A stretch of DNA of 44,393 bases from an uncultured Bacteroidales bacterium (GCA_937915765.1 CALGHE010000023.1:1-44393), one strand, 5' to 3'. Positions 31,985-42,427 are shown, counted from the stretch's first letter. The notes: generated by a model not told the origin, from the sequence alone. Translations and numbers: made by a program.

Positions 31985-34126
31985 TCATATCATATTGCCG
32001 TCCTTGCTCTCCTCAAACTGCTCCGGATATAGCACAACGAAACTATTGTCCGCAAAATATTTAGAAAGATGCATCGGCAACTTCTCAAAAGCCGGATTAT
32101 ACGATATAGCGCCCTTGCGTGAAGACAGCACCACAAACAAGTCATTGCTCCTCAGTTCGCGGGTAAGGATCAGGAAATCGTCCCAATCATCAAGCACTTC
32201 GAAAGAGGTTTCCACGCCAAACTTATTCCTCTGCGCCAATATATGAATCTGTTTAAGAGTCGGCTGAGGAGCAAAAAACACCGTAGTGGCGCCTATTTGC
32301 TTGCAGACATTCTTAATACGGTCATACCACTTTACAAACCCCACCTCAAATTCGGCCTTTTCAGGCACAACCACAACAAGACGCTTTATCGTGTTTATAG
32401 GCTGTATAGACTTGTAAATAAGTATCATCTGATTTGTGGCCTTCAACAGGTTGTCTGTTTTCGCCCCGAAGAAAGAGTCTGCGAAATGGGCCTTATGGTG
32501 CAGTCCCATAACCACTTCTGTTATGTTATTTTCCTTGATGGTATGGATGATTCCGCTTGTCACATTCACGTCGTAACGCATTATCATGCGCACGGTATTA
32601 TCCGTTGCCGAGGCTATTTTCGCCGCCTTTTCAAGCAGTTTTTTCCCCTTGTCAACACTGCTGTTCACCGAACTGTCCGACGCCACATTCAGAGCGTACA
32701 GCGGCTCTTTGCTGCGTTTCTCCTTCAAGATCACCGCGAGGTCCATCAAACTGTTCAGCGTCTCCGGATTATAAAGAGTAATCAAAATCCTATCTACAAG
32801 CTTGCCTTCTTTCAGGTTTTCGTCTATATGATTCTGCTGCACAGCTAGCGACCTGGCCGCACGTTCCGTGGCAATAGAAGATATGGTGCAAGTGACAAGT
32901 ATCATTATAATAGTTCCGTTTAGCAGGTCGTCGCTGAAAAAACGGATAAACTCTCCGGTTGAAGAGTTGAATATCACCGTTTTGTAACCGATAGTCACAA
33001 CCGCAAGCGTCGCCGCAGCCTGAGCGTTGCTCAGACCAAAGATCAGAAGCCCCTCGTCTTTAGAGAATCCGAAGGTTCTGCGAGTCAAAACTGCCGCGAT
33101 GTACTTAGACAAAGTTGCCACCACGCACATGACCACAGCCACTATCAATGTTGTGAAGCCGGAAAAGACAACCCTTAAATCGATAAGCATGCCCACCCCA
33201 ATAAGGAAATACGGAATAAAAAGCGCATTCCCCACAAAGTCCAGACGATTCATCAACGGAGAAATTCGCGGAATAAACCTATTCAGAGTCAGCCCCACGC
33301 CAAACGCGCCGATTATAGGCTCCAGTCCGGCAAGCTGCGCCAAGAAGCCTCCCAAGAAGACCATTGCAAGCACAAAGATGTATTGCAAAATACTGTCGTC
33401 GTAATGTTTAAAGAAACTTTCCGCAATCTTTGGAAAAACAAATGCAAGAACCAGCCCGAATATCAGCACAGAGACAAACAGTCTCACCCAAAAAGCGCTG
33501 TTAATGTCGCCCTTAGTAAACCCTATGATAACCGCAAATATAAGCAGGGCAAGGACGGTGGTTATCATCGTACCTCCGATAGAGACGCTCACTACCCTGT
33601 TTTTAGTCACACCAAACCGGCTCACAATAGGGTACGACAGCAAGGTGTGCGACGCATACATACTCGCCAGCAAGACGGCAGACAAGATTATATACTTTCG
33701 GTTGCTCATCGCGCTAAGAGCCAATTCCGGATCTCCTGGCTGAGACGGAATGTTCTTCAAAAGAAAATAACCAGAAACAGTACCGATAACCATCGGCACA
33801 ATAAACGTCATCAGCCCAAAGAATATACTTTTTTCCTTATTTTTTTTGAAATCTGTGAGATCTATCTCCAAACCGGCCAAAAACATGATATAAAGCAGCC
33901 CGACAGCCCCGAAAAGTTCAAAACTCTGGTCTCTGCTTAGAATATTAAATCCGTTTTCTCCGAGTAAAATACCTGAAAGAATAAGACCTATGATGTGAGG
34001 AATACGGAAACGGTCCAGAAGCATTGGCGCGAACAAAATAACGAACAGCACCAATGAAAATATCAGTATCGGATTAGAAAGAGGCAATCCTAAATCTACA
34101 TTTGCAAAAAATTCATCTAGTTTCAT
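31985..34126 (-). CDS. CPA2-family cation:proton antiporter with stress-protein-like C-terminal half
   Basis: 713 aa. Residues 1-410 are a Na+/H+ exchanger domain (KefB/NapA type) of about 12 helices: LLDRFRIPHIIGLILSGILLGENG, VGLLYIMFLAGLEIDL, GLEPIIGAFGVGLTLNRFIP. Residues about 430-700 carry two regions like universal stress proteins (DRILITLYNPETLNSLMDLAVILK; IKRLVVVVPEKAEFEVGFVKWYDRIKNV), which may bind nucleotides and gate transport. It lacks the RCK/TrkA-N domain of true KefB/KefC. A TATATTTG box lies upstream (34179-34172). Confidence 0.9.
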   Translation of the reverse strand: MKLDEFFANVDLGLPLSNPILIFSLVLFVILFAPMLLDRFRIPHIIGLILSGILLGENGFNILSRDQSFELFGAVGLLYIMFLAGLEIDLTDFKKNKEKSIFFGLMTFIVPMVIGTVSGYFLLKNIPSQPGDPELALSAMSNRKYIILSAVLLASMYASHTLLSYPIVSRFGVTKNRVVSVSIGGTMITTVLALLIFAVIIGFTKGDINSAFWVRLFVSVLIFGLVLAFVFPKIAESFFKHYDDSILQYIFVLAMVFLGGFLAQLAGLEPIIGAFGVGLTLNRFIPRISPLMNRLDFVGNALFIPYFLIGVGMLIDLRVVFSGFTTLIVAVVMCVVATLSKYIAAVLTRRTFGFSKDEGLLIFGLSNAQAAATLAVVTIGYKTVIFNSSTGEFIRFFSDDLLNGTIIMILVTCTISSIATERAARSLAVQQNHIDENLKEGKLVDRILITLYNPETLNSLMDLAVILKEKRSKEPLYALNVASDSSVNSSVDKGKKLLEKAAKIASATDNTVRMIMRYDVNVTSGIIHTIKENNITEVVMGLHHKAHFADSFFGAKTDNLLKATNQMILIYKSIQPINTIKRLVVVVPEKAEFEVGFVKWYDRIKNVCKQIGATTVFFAPQPTLKQIHILAQRNKFGVETSFEVLDDWDDFLILTRELRSNDLFVVLSSRKGAISYNPAFEKLPMHLSKYFADNSFVVLYPEQFEESKDGNMI

Positions 34127-34171
34127 AAGAGACTTTTTTTAACAAATTACACTGCAACCCCACTTGTTTTG

Positions 34172-34179
34172 CAAATATA
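34172..34179 (-). promoter_or_regulatory. -7 box of the antiporter gene
   Basis: TATATTTG on the minus strand, 46 bases before the start codon at 34126. Confidence 0.45.
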
Positions 34180-34251
34180 TACAAAAAAAATCCATTATTT
34201 GAAAAAAACGAATAAAAACTACGACTCTTTTATCTAAAACCTTACATAGAT

Positions 34252-34304
34252 AACAAAAAGACGTTTAGAATATCTGTCATAAAAACAGACTCCCAAACGT
34301 CTTT
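34252..34304 (-). terminator. Nested-hairpin terminator of the M6 protease gene
   Basis: AAAGACGTTT (34257-34266) and AAACGTCTTT (34295-34304) are perfect 10-base complements. Inside, TCTGT (34273-34277) pairs with ACAGA (34285-34289). A T run follows the hairpin on the minus strand. Confidence 0.85.
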
Positions 34305-34393
34305 ACCACTAGCTAAAATATCAATTACATATTAAACCTCATCTATAACACTATACTTGCTTAGTTTTAAGAACAGCTAAATTTAAAGGCTTT

Positions 34394-37300
34394 CTATAAT
34401 TTCACTATTTTTTTTGAAACAATATTATTTCCATTAACAATATTTACAACATAAACCCCACAAGGCAACTCTTTACCAAAACGAAATTTGCCCTTTGAAA
34501 GATTCTTATATTCATTTACCACAACACCTTGAACATTCAAAACCGTCAAAACAACATTATCTTTAGCTATATTAACAACAAACTCATCCGTTGTAGGGTT
34601 TGGATAAATATCAAAGTCACACACTTTAATATCGGCGACAGAATTGTTTGTTTCTTCTACAATTAATTCTTTGATAAAAACTTTATCACCCCAACTGTGT
34701 TCTAAAATTAGGACAGGATATCCACTTGAATTGTCTCCAACTTTTTCAGGAATAGAGATTACGAATGAACATACTGTATCTTTTTCGTTTAATGTATAGC
34801 TATTCAAACTAATAAAACCATAATCTCTATCATAAATATGAAGTGAAATAAGCGCATCACAAGCACTAGTCTCATAACATTCATACGGAATCGTAACAGT
34901 ATATTTTCTGGAAGAACTTGGAGCCAACTGAACTGTATAGTTCATCTTATCAAACATTTCAAATAAAATAGCGTATTCGCCATCCCCTTTATCATAAATA
35001 TCAACAGATTCGTCAGGTCGAACCGCTCCTCCTTTATTTTCACAATCATTATCATAACACTCTAAACCTTTATCAAATTCAAGCAAATCTATTTTACCTG
35101 GTATTTTATGAATACTTCCATAAGGTTCTCCTATACGAATCACATCATCAATTTTGATATTATCTATCACAATCTTTTCTGATACGTAATTATAAACCTT
35201 CAAATAATACCTACCTCGCGACAAAAAGAATGTATTGTTTTGATATTGCTGCAAGATTAAAGAATTAAAAAAGACTCCTTCCACCCTTTCGCCTTTTTCG
35301 TCTAAAAATTCAACTCCTGCAGAATTTAAATCGTAGTCTTTAACACTATACAAACCATCATTTTCTACAACTATCGAATAAATAAACCAATCGCCTTCGT
35401 TCAGCACTAGACTGTATTTGTCTATATTTTTTTGAATCTCCACTGAGTCTGATCTATAATCGGACAATACTCCTGTAAATTTCTCCTCCAGGTAATAAGC
35501 CGCACCCTCTCCACCAAGATCAAAGTCTTCCGCTTCAACAACACAAGGCAATATATAAGCTTCTTTGTACGGTTTTGTTTTTTCATGAACTTTTAACGCG
35601 ATTGTGTCTCGTATAATTATCAGACTATCATCTTGTGAAGCGACACCTCCATGAGCAACTTTTTCTACGTATCTGGCTATCAACTCAAATTTATATTCGC
35701 CTGTTTTTTCAGGAGTACCAGAAAACGATCTAGAAGTTAAAGTTATACCTTCGGGCAGTCCGCTTGACAACGAATCTTCTCCTATTCCTCGGGTTTCTAT
35801 TTCAAGTCCACATATCGGCAACCTTTCCGAATACAACTCGCCAACAACCAAACGCTCCTTTGGAAAAGAATTCTTCCAATCTAAGATTTCCAAATGAACT
35901 GTGTCTCTAAATGTATTTTTTGTTGTATCCGTTAGTATTATTTCAAAATCATACGAACCAGCTCTTTGATTACTCCATGATAAGAAAATTAAGTCTATAC
36001 TATCTCCCATCTCATTAAATTCAACCGTATTTTTTATAACCGCCCCCATAGGCAAACCTGAATTAACAGAATCACGCCCAAGACCTCGTGTTTCTACTGT
36101 ATATGGAATGTACGACGTCACACCTTCAATAATAGGAATTCCATATTCTACAGTCTCCCTGCATTCGCCAATACGTGAGACTATCGTATCATGGAAAACA
36201 ACAGGCTCTATGTATGTCGGAAGGAAACAAATATATCCGTCAGAGCTAAAATATCCAGAAGAGGCCATAAAAGATATTTGAGCATAATTAAACGTCAACT
36301 TATGCTTTCCTTCTGGCAGATAAACCATATATTCATCATAAGAGTTTCTTGACACAGTCTTCACCTCTAATTGTACGCCATCTAACATAACATTGAACCC
36401 ATCAAAGGCTTCGCTTAATATATACCATCCGTTTTTTTCTACATCAACAAAATGCTCAATTAAAAAATCAAAGCCATATTCCTCATAAGAATAGAAATCA
36501 AACATATGTTTACATATTTCATCCGGTCTGTAAAAACGTTGCGGACAAGTTTTCAAGTGCTCAGTCAAATTTCCATTCATATCTTTGATAACATCTGCGT
36601 AATAAAGACCAAACACACCACCTGGTATCGTATTTACAACGGAATCCTCATCTTGTTTTTTCACAATCATTTCATCAAAAGAAATATTTTTATCAGTCAC
36701 AACTTTTAACACATGCTTTCCTTTGGGCAATTTAACGGAATAATATACATAGCGTCTCTCGTAGATACTTTTTTCCTCCTCAATATTTGCACATCTGTCT
36801 GCAATATCAAACTCATATTTGTAATCTATAAGTAACGAGTCGTTCATATAAATTCTATAGTCCATCGTTTTGTCATAAAAATCACCATGCCTAATTTTAA
36901 TTTCATACTCGCCGTCTTCTTCCACTTCTACGTAATAACGAATCCATTCGCCTTGCTCCATAAAAACAGACGACTCTCTCCAAAGATCTTTAATTGTATC
37001 TACATCATTATCGGTATAATCATGAAAAGCTACATTTTCTCCTCCTATCATAAAGTCCTCAAATTGAATTACCCCAGGTATTTTATGAGCAATATTATCT
37101 CTGATTAATTTTTCCACTGCTCGAATTTCAAACATTATAGTATCAAAGACTATTATTCCACTTGGGAAACAAGCCTCAACTACAATTTTGCTCAAACCCT
37201 CCTTTGTCGGAACGCCAGAGACAACTCCACAAGAGTCCATCACGATTCCCTCTGGCAAATAGCCTCTTGCCAATCGAAACTTTAAACCCTCTTCTTTGTA

Positions 37301-38863
37301 CAACATTGAATATATTTTAGTTTCAAAATGTTGACCAACAAATCCTACACAAGTATCTTTAACATCAATTTTCAAACTGTCTATATTATATCCACAACGA
37401 AAGGTCATAACATCTCCTGCTTCACTAATGTCCCAAATGTCAATTCCCGAAAAGGTACCATCGTCCCACCTTGCCGACGGCTCATTATTGTCGTTAAATA
37501 CTTGTTTCAAACCTTTTTTAAAACATGGATCGAAAAAATTTGCAGGACGACAATCTTCTAACTGTAAATCAGAACACAAAGAGGCATTTACATTATCTCC
37601 TTTAGGATTTACATGCCAGACAAAAATACCATCATAAGGCTCTCTTCTCACTTCAAGGTAATAACGTTCATCATTATCTTTTCTACTGCTAGATTTATAA
37701 TAAACGGCAGCCTCTCCTACTCTATTTCGTAAAGTCACGACCTCTCCATTTTTCAAATTGGTTATATCTGTTTTTTTAAGCCAGCCCATCCAATCTAAAC
37801 ATAACGGAGACGGATCCAGAGGGGATTTTACTCCATCTGAAATAAATTGAGTGCCAAACCCATAAGTATTATTATTTGTATTTGAATGGGTATAAGAATA
37901 AAAATCAGGCCAACCACAAAGCAGATGTGCTGTTTCGTGAATGAAAACGCCCACAGTCAAATCATCTTCCCCTATGTTTGTAATCTGATAAGGATTTAAT
38001 TTTGGTGCACTTTTGTCTATGGTAATACCAGCATAACTAGCATGCGGCCACAACCCCTCTCTCCATCCAAAATCAGGACATCCTGCATACATGATATTTA
38101 TAGGTACATAATTATCACCCCGAGAAGGTGTTGAAACTCGAGATAAATCGCTTCTTTTAACATATTTATCCGACAAAATTATATCTGATACTGCCTCTAA
38201 CAACGCATCTCTATTTTGTTCATAATGCAATTTCTCCAAAGGCAACGTAATAAAATCAGTCACAAGGTTCAAATAAGTAAGCTTTCCACCAGAAATACGT
38301 TGGAAGTACTCTTTTACAGAACAAGAATTACCAAACTCATTGTAATTATCCCCATTTAAAAACTCTTCTATTTGCTTTTTTGTGAAATTTGATTTGACAT
38401 CTTTAAAATTGACCAATACGGTTATTCCATAAACTGTGTCAGGAAGAACAGTGACCGAACGTAAACCTGACGACGAGCTTCCGTCCGGGTTAAAGCCTAA
38501 CCTTAATTTTTTCTCTCTTATTCTTTTATTAATAGCATCAGCAGCAATTCGAGTATGTGGTTTTGTCCGCAAAGAGATTGTCAGAGGAACCTTACCTCCT
38601 TCATACTTGACTCCAGACGACTTATACTCATTACCATCTGATGATAATAACGCGTAACATATCTCCTTCGTTTTTTCATCTCTAATCAAAATATAGCCGT
38701 CTATGCTTTCTACTTCATGGTAAAATTCATCACCATATACACGAACCGCGACCAAAGAGCCGTCTGGTTGTTTCAGACGGAAAAAATCTCCTGAATAATT
38801 GGCCGCATTACAAAAACACCCCATAGACAAAACCAACAACAATAATAAAATCCTGTTTTTCAT
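34394..38863 (-). CDS. Large M6-family metalloprotease with CBM-like modules and T9SS type-A tail
   Basis: 1489 aa, secreted. Signal peptide MKNRILLLLLVLSMGCFCNA. The N-terminal region (FFRLKQPDGSLVAVRVYGDEFYHEVESIDGY) is typical of M6 proteases. The zinc site is VFIHETAHLLCGWPDFY, with His309, Glu310 and His313. Then come a putative Ig segment (LPEGIVMDSCGVVSGVPTKEG, near 555), carbohydrate-binding-like modules beginning IPGVIQFEDFMIGGENVAF (near 605) and LPCVVEAEDFDLGGEGAAYY (near 1115), further Ig-like repeats (RGLGRDSVNSGLPMGAV; RGIGEDSLSSGLPEGI) and a third module near 1260. The last 75 residues are a type-A T9SS sorting domain (DFDIYPNPTTDEFVV...GVYVVNIVNG). Probable surface or secreted protease acting on glycosylated or wall-bound substrates (inference). 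Confidence 0.93.
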   Translation of the reverse strand: MKNRILLLLLVLSMGCFCNAANYSGDFFRLKQPDGSLVAVRVYGDEFYHEVESIDGYILIRDEKTKEICYALLSSDGNEYKSSGVKYEGGKVPLTISLRTKPHTRIAADAINKRIREKKLRLGFNPDGSSSSGLRSVTVLPDTVYGITVLVNFKDVKSNFTKKQIEEFLNGDNYNEFGNSCSVKEYFQRISGGKLTYLNLVTDFITLPLEKLHYEQNRDALLEAVSDIILSDKYVKRSDLSRVSTPSRGDNYVPINIMYAGCPDFGWREGLWPHASYAGITIDKSAPKLNPYQITNIGEDDLTVGVFIHETAHLLCGWPDFYSYTHSNTNNNTYGFGTQFISDGVKSPLDPSPLCLDWMGWLKKTDITNLKNGEVVTLRNRVGEAAVYYKSSSRKDNDERYYLEVRREPYDGIFVWHVNPKGDNVNASLCSDLQLEDCRPANFFDPCFKKGLKQVFNDNNEPSARWDDGTFSGIDIWDISEAGDVMTFRCGYNIDSLKIDVKDTCVGFVGQHFETKIYSMLYKEEGLKFRLARGYLPEGIVMDSCGVVSGVPTKEGLSKIVVEACFPSGIIVFDTIMFEIRAVEKLIRDNIAHKIPGVIQFEDFMIGGENVAFHDYTDNDVDTIKDLWRESSVFMEQGEWIRYYVEVEEDGEYEIKIRHGDFYDKTMDYRIYMNDSLLIDYKYEFDIADRCANIEEEKSIYERRYVYYSVKLPKGKHVLKVVTDKNISFDEMIVKKQDEDSVVNTIPGGVFGLYYADVIKDMNGNLTEHLKTCPQRFYRPDEICKHMFDFYSYEEYGFDFLIEHFVDVEKNGWYILSEAFDGFNVMLDGVQLEVKTVSRNSYDEYMVYLPEGKHKLTFNYAQISFMASSGYFSSDGYICFLPTYIEPVVFHDTIVSRIGECRETVEYGIPIIEGVTSYIPYTVETRGLGRDSVNSGLPMGAVIKNTVEFNEMGDSIDLIFLSWSNQRAGSYDFEIILTDTTKNTFRDTVHLEILDWKNSFPKERLVVGELYSERLPICGLEIETRGIGEDSLSSGLPEGITLTSRSFSGTPEKTGEYKFELIARYVEKVAHGGVASQDDSLIIIRDTIALKVHEKTKPYKEAYILPCVVEAEDFDLGGEGAAYYLEEKFTGVLSDYRSDSVEIQKNIDKYSLVLNEGDWFIYSIVVENDGLYSVKDYDLNSAGVEFLDEKGERVEGVFFNSLILQQYQNNTFFLSRGRYYLKVYNYVSEKIVIDNIKIDDVIRIGEPYGSIHKIPGKIDLLEFDKGLECYDNDCENKGGAVRPDESVDIYDKGDGEYAILFEMFDKMNYTVQLAPSSSRKYTVTIPYECYETSACDALISLHIYDRDYGFISLNSYTLNEKDTVCSFVISIPEKVGDNSSGYPVLILEHSWGDKVFIKELIVEETNNSVADIKVCDFDIYPNPTTDEFVVNIAKDNVVLTVLNVQGVVVNEYKNLSKGKFRFGKELPCGVYVVNIVNGNNIVSKKIVKL

Positions 38864-39199
38864 AAATTCCCCTGTTTTGTTTTACTATTTATTTAAAAAT
38901 AAGGTTAACTCAAAGTTCAATAGCCACCTTTAATCTCTTGCAGACAAACATACGTATAATATTTGAATATATTTTGTGCACTAATAAAAAAAATAACAAG
39001 CAACTAATATTTTCATTGAGATTGCTCGCATATCATTTCAAAACATCTTCCACAATTTTATATAGAGCCTTCAAAAATATAATCTAGCAAACAAAATGTC
39101 TTCTTAAATACTATCTCCCTAAATTTCATAAGTTGCCTTTGTAAATATTGTTTCAAACACCAGCATTCTTTCAGAACGGGTTCATTATAAAAACCCGCT
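38864..39199. promoter_or_regulatory. Intergenic region upstream of the M6 gene
   Basis: A 336-bp AT-rich gap with no supported gene. A TATGTTTG box on the minus strand (38952-38945) predicts a leader of about 75 bases for the M6 gene. At the far end a short stem, CGGGTT (39177-39182) with AACCCG (39192-39197), may be a weak terminator for mutS2. Confidence 0.4.
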
Positions 39200-41647
39200 C
39201 TAAAACTCCACTACCGTTATGCCTGCACCGCCAAACTGCACGTGCTCGTCGTGAAAAGAAGAGACTCCATGCACCGTATTCAGATACTCGCGTATAATCT
39301 GCCGCAACGCCCCCGTGCCGGTTCCGTGCAAAATACGTATTCTGTCAACATTCAGAATCAAAGCGTCGTCAACAAAATACTGCACAGCCTGCAACGCCTC
39401 GTCGCCTCTCATGCCTCTCACGTCAATTTCACGCTTAAAGTTAAGTGACCTTTGCCGAATATCTTCCGTCGTATCCACAGAGACAAACGATGAGCGCTTC
39501 ATCTCTTTCTTAATTTGGGTTTTACTCACACGCTCCAACTTATCAACCTTAACCGACGTCTTCAACATACCAAACGCCACAACCGCGTTCTTGCCCTGAA
39601 GCTCAATAATTTCACCAGCTCCGTTCTGTCCCTTTATTCTCACGTTATCACCTATCTTCAAAGCCGCAAGTTCCTTAGACTGAGTCCCTTGACCTTTTTG
39701 CCTCTGTTTTTCTTTCAGTTTGGCTATCTTTTTGTCTATACTATTCTCCGGCACGTTTGCATCATCAGAGTTTTCACTTTTAAAACGTTCAAACTCCTTT
39801 CTTATTTCCTTAGTCTTTTCCTTTTCAGCCTGAGCCTCCTTAATCTTACGTATTGTGTTTTCTATCATCGCGTTTGCCTGCTCCAGCATTTGCTTCGACT
39901 CAGATTTTGCCTGACGCACCACCTCCTTGCGCTGCGCGTTAATGGCGGAAAGTTCAGACTCATACTTAGCCTCAAGTTCCTCTATTCTTTTCTCCTTCTG
40001 CCTGATATTCTGACGCTTAGTCTCCCAGTAACGTTTGTCGCGAGCTATATCCTGCAAATATTTGTCCATATTGATGTAATCAGCGCCGACCTTCTCCGAA
40101 GCCTCTGCAATCACACTTTCCGGCAAGCCTATCTTGCGAGCTATTTCAATCGCAAACGAGCTGCCCGGATTTCCTATTTCAAGTCTGAAAAGCGGCTGCA
40201 TCAGATGCCTGTCATAAAGCATGGCTCCGTTCACAATTCCCTCCGTCTCTGTCGCGAAATGCTTCAGATTAGTATAATGAGTTGTAATGACACCAAAAGC
40301 CTGCTTGTTATTGAAATGTCCTAACAGACTTTCGGCTATAGCGCCACCAATCTGAGGCTCGGTTCCACCGCCAAACTCGTCAATAAGCAGAATAGTCTTC
40401 GCATTGCAGTTTTTGACAAAAAACTTCATGTTTGTAAGATGTGAACTATACGTGCTGAGGTCATTTTCGATAGACTGCTCATCACCTATATCTATGAAAA
40501 TCTTTTCAAAAAAGCCAATGTGACTTCCTTCTGCCATAGGCACAAGCATACCGCACTGAAACATGTACTGCAAAAGCCCAACCGTTTTGAGACAGACTGA
40601 TTTACCGCCCGCATTAGGACCCGATATAAGCAAAATCCGGTCGCCTTTGTCTAACGTTATATCAAGCGGCACCACAGACTTGCCCTGACGCTGATGAGAA
40701 AGGAACAGCAACGGATGAACCGCATGGTACCAATCTACCACCACTCTATTTTCTGTAACAGGAAGGACACTATTTGTCTGAACGGCGAACAAGGCCTTCG
40801 CCCTGATAAAATCTATCTGCGCAAGAAATTCATAGGAAAAGAAAAGCTCATCAACACGAGGCCTGATTTCGTTAGTCACAGATGTTAATATACGTATAAC
40901 TTCGCGACGTTCCCGACTCTCAAGCTCACGTATTTTATTGTTAGCCTCAACCACAACTTCCGGCTCTATAAAAACAGTTTTCCCGGTTGCCGACTCATCA
41001 TGCACAATACCCTTTATCTTACGTTTAAACGCCGGCGACACTGGGATGACGAGGCGTCCGTCTCGCATAGTCGGATTCACATCCTTATCCACAAAACCGT
41101 CGCTTTGGGCCTGCCTCAAAATCCCTTGCAAACTGCGAGATATAGAACTCTGCACAGCCAGCATCTCCCTTCTGATTTCCAGCAGTTGAGGCGACGCATT
41201 ATCCTTCACCTGTCCAAATTTATCCAGAATCCGGTCTATGAGCGCAAGCAGTTCAGGAAAAACAAAAACATCGCCTGCAAGTTTTTTCAGATAATAATAC
41301 TGTTCTTCCTCTTTATTGTTAAAAAAACGAACCAGCAACCCGATAGTCTCCACAGAACGTCTCAAATCAAAAAGTTCCGCAGAGTTAAGGTAAGTTCCCT
41401 CCACCGCGATTTTACGCAGGCTGTCCCTCACATCGTAGTAATTGCTCACTGGGAAATCATCTTCTTCCTGCAAAATGCGCACAAACTCAGCCGTCTGGTT
41501 CACAAGGTCAAGCACGACCTCATAGTCAGAAGAAAAACACATTTCGCTAACCTTGTCCCTTCCCAGCTGAGAAAGGCAATTTACGTTCAGCAAATCACGA
41601 ATTTTGTCAAACCCTGTTTTTGTCTCAAAATTATCCGGATACGTCAT
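39200..41647 (-). CDS. mutS2: Endonuclease MutS2
   Basis: 815 aa. MutS-like clamp and ATPase plus C-terminal Smr nuclease domain. Seen: Walker A GPNAGGKS (near residue 340), the IENDLSTYSSHLTNM motif, Walker B ILLIDEFGGGTEP, a coiled-coil arm rich in K/E (about 505-620), the KOW-like segment GDNVRIKGQNGAGEIIELQGKNAVVAF, and the Smr domain EIDVRGMRGDEALQ...IRILHGTGTGALRQIIREYL. MutS2 is linked to suppression of homologous recombination and to rescue of collided ribosomes in other bacteria. ATG at 41647 (MTYPDNFETK) is chosen; the frame extends nine codons further without better support. A TATTTTTG box overlaps the upstream codons (41671-41664). Confidence 0.95.
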   Translation of the reverse strand: MTYPDNFETKTGFDKIRDLLNVNCLSQLGRDKVSEMCFSSDYEVVLDLVNQTAEFVRILQEEDDFPVSNYYDVRDSLRKIAVEGTYLNSAELFDLRRSVETIGLLVRFFNNKEEEQYYYLKKLAGDVFVFPELLALIDRILDKFGQVKDNASPQLLEIRREMLAVQSSISRSLQGILRQAQSDGFVDKDVNPTMRDGRLVIPVSPAFKRKIKGIVHDESATGKTVFIEPEVVVEANNKIRELESRERREVIRILTSVTNEIRPRVDELFFSYEFLAQIDFIRAKALFAVQTNSVLPVTENRVVVDWYHAVHPLLFLSHQRQGKSVVPLDITLDKGDRILLISGPNAGGKSVCLKTVGLLQYMFQCGMLVPMAEGSHIGFFEKIFIDIGDEQSIENDLSTYSSHLTNMKFFVKNCNAKTILLIDEFGGGTEPQIGGAIAESLLGHFNNKQAFGVITTHYTNLKHFATETEGIVNGAMLYDRHLMQPLFRLEIGNPGSSFAIEIARKIGLPESVIAEASEKVGADYINMDKYLQDIARDKRYWETKRQNIRQKEKRIEELEAKYESELSAINAQRKEVVRQAKSESKQMLEQANAMIENTIRKIKEAQAEKEKTKEIRKEFERFKSENSDDANVPENSIDKKIAKLKEKQRQKGQGTQSKELAALKIGDNVRIKGQNGAGEIIELQGKNAVVAFGMLKTSVKVDKLERVSKTQIKKEMKRSSFVSVDTTEDIRQRSLNFKREIDVRGMRGDEALQAVQYFVDDALILNVDRIRILHGTGTGALRQIIREYLNTVHGVSSFHDEHVQFGGAGITVVEF

Positions 41648-41663
41648 TTTTTTCAATTTGGCG

Positions 41664-41671
41664 CAAAAATA
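41664..41671 (-). promoter_or_regulatory. -7 box of mutS2
   Basis: TATTTTTG on the minus strand, 17 bases before the ATG at 41647. This supports the shorter start. Confidence 0.45.
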
Positions 41672-41717
41672 CAAAATTTAAGATTCAAACAGAGCATTTG
41701 TCTGATGTTTTGCAAAG

Positions 41718-41746
41718 AAAAAGGTCCAAACTCTGAAGTTTGGACC
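41718..41746 (-). terminator. Terminator of the small lipoprotein gene
   Basis: GGTCCAAACT (41723-41732) pairs perfectly with AGTTTGGACC (41737-41746). On the minus strand a run of T follows. It separates this gene from mutS2. Confidence 0.93.
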
Positions 41747-41772
41747 TGAATTTGTAACGAGAAAAACAATTA

Positions 41773-42213
41773 TTAAAAATCAATTTCAAAACCATCCATT
41801 TCCCCTAACAAGTCATCAAATAATCCTTGAGGATCTTGAAGACCTTTCGCCAGAAGCTCAATAGTCATCGTGCCTTCTTCCTTTGTCATTCCTGGGGCTT
41901 TGTATTTTGCCTCCAAATTCTTTCCATTTCTTGTGTGAGAAACATAATCAAAATCTACATCTTTTACACTTTTTTCTCCTTCAATCGCAAGTTCTTCTGT
42001 TGGATACTCTGACTTTATAATCAAAAACTCAGACACTCCATTTTTAAAGGTCATTTTAAACTCCGCCTTTGTTCCATTAGACGCTGTTGCTGTTTTTGAA
42101 ATAAATTCCTCTTTATCTTCATCATCGTCGTCACAAGATGTCAAACTAACTGTGCTGAAACAGCAAAACAACACTGCCAATACTACACTCAATCTTCTTT
42201 TAATTAATTCCAT
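41773..42213 (-). CDS. Small lipoprotein, unknown
   Basis: 146 aa. Lipoprotein signal ending SLTSC (Cys27), followed at once by an acidic run (DDDDEDKEE), which fits the Bacteroidetes lipoprotein export-type signal for surface exposure. The rest (KTATASNGTKAEFKMTFKNGVSEFLIIKSEYP...) is beta-rich and not recognised. It stands alone, with its own terminator and a TATATTTG box upstream (42312-42305). Confidence 0.8.
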   Translation of the reverse strand: MELIKRRLSVVLAVLFCCFSTVSLTSCDDDDEDKEEFISKTATASNGTKAEFKMTFKNGVSEFLIIKSEYPTEELAIEGEKSVKDVDFDYVSHTRNGKNLEAKYKAPGMTKEEGTMTIELLAKGLQDPQGLFDDLLGEMDGFEIDF

Positions 42214-42304
42214 TTTCTTAAAATTTTAAAATTAAACTTATTTTTATTATCTGGTAAAATCACCATTCATAACACATAGTACAAATACCGTGCCAAAAAC
42301 AGCT

Positions 42305-42312
42305 CAAATATA
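42305..42312 (-). promoter_or_regulatory. -7 box of the small lipoprotein gene
   Basis: TATATTTG on the minus strand, with TTG 18 bases further upstream (42333-42331); about 92 bases before the start codon. Confidence 0.4.
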
Positions 42313-42427
42313 CAAAATATTCTGTTAGACCAATAAAAAAAAGAAAAAAACTTCCAAAGTTCAAATGTCCAACTCTCATCTTTAAACTTTTCTTCCCTAA
42401 AAAGAATTTACGCTCGCAAACTTTAGT

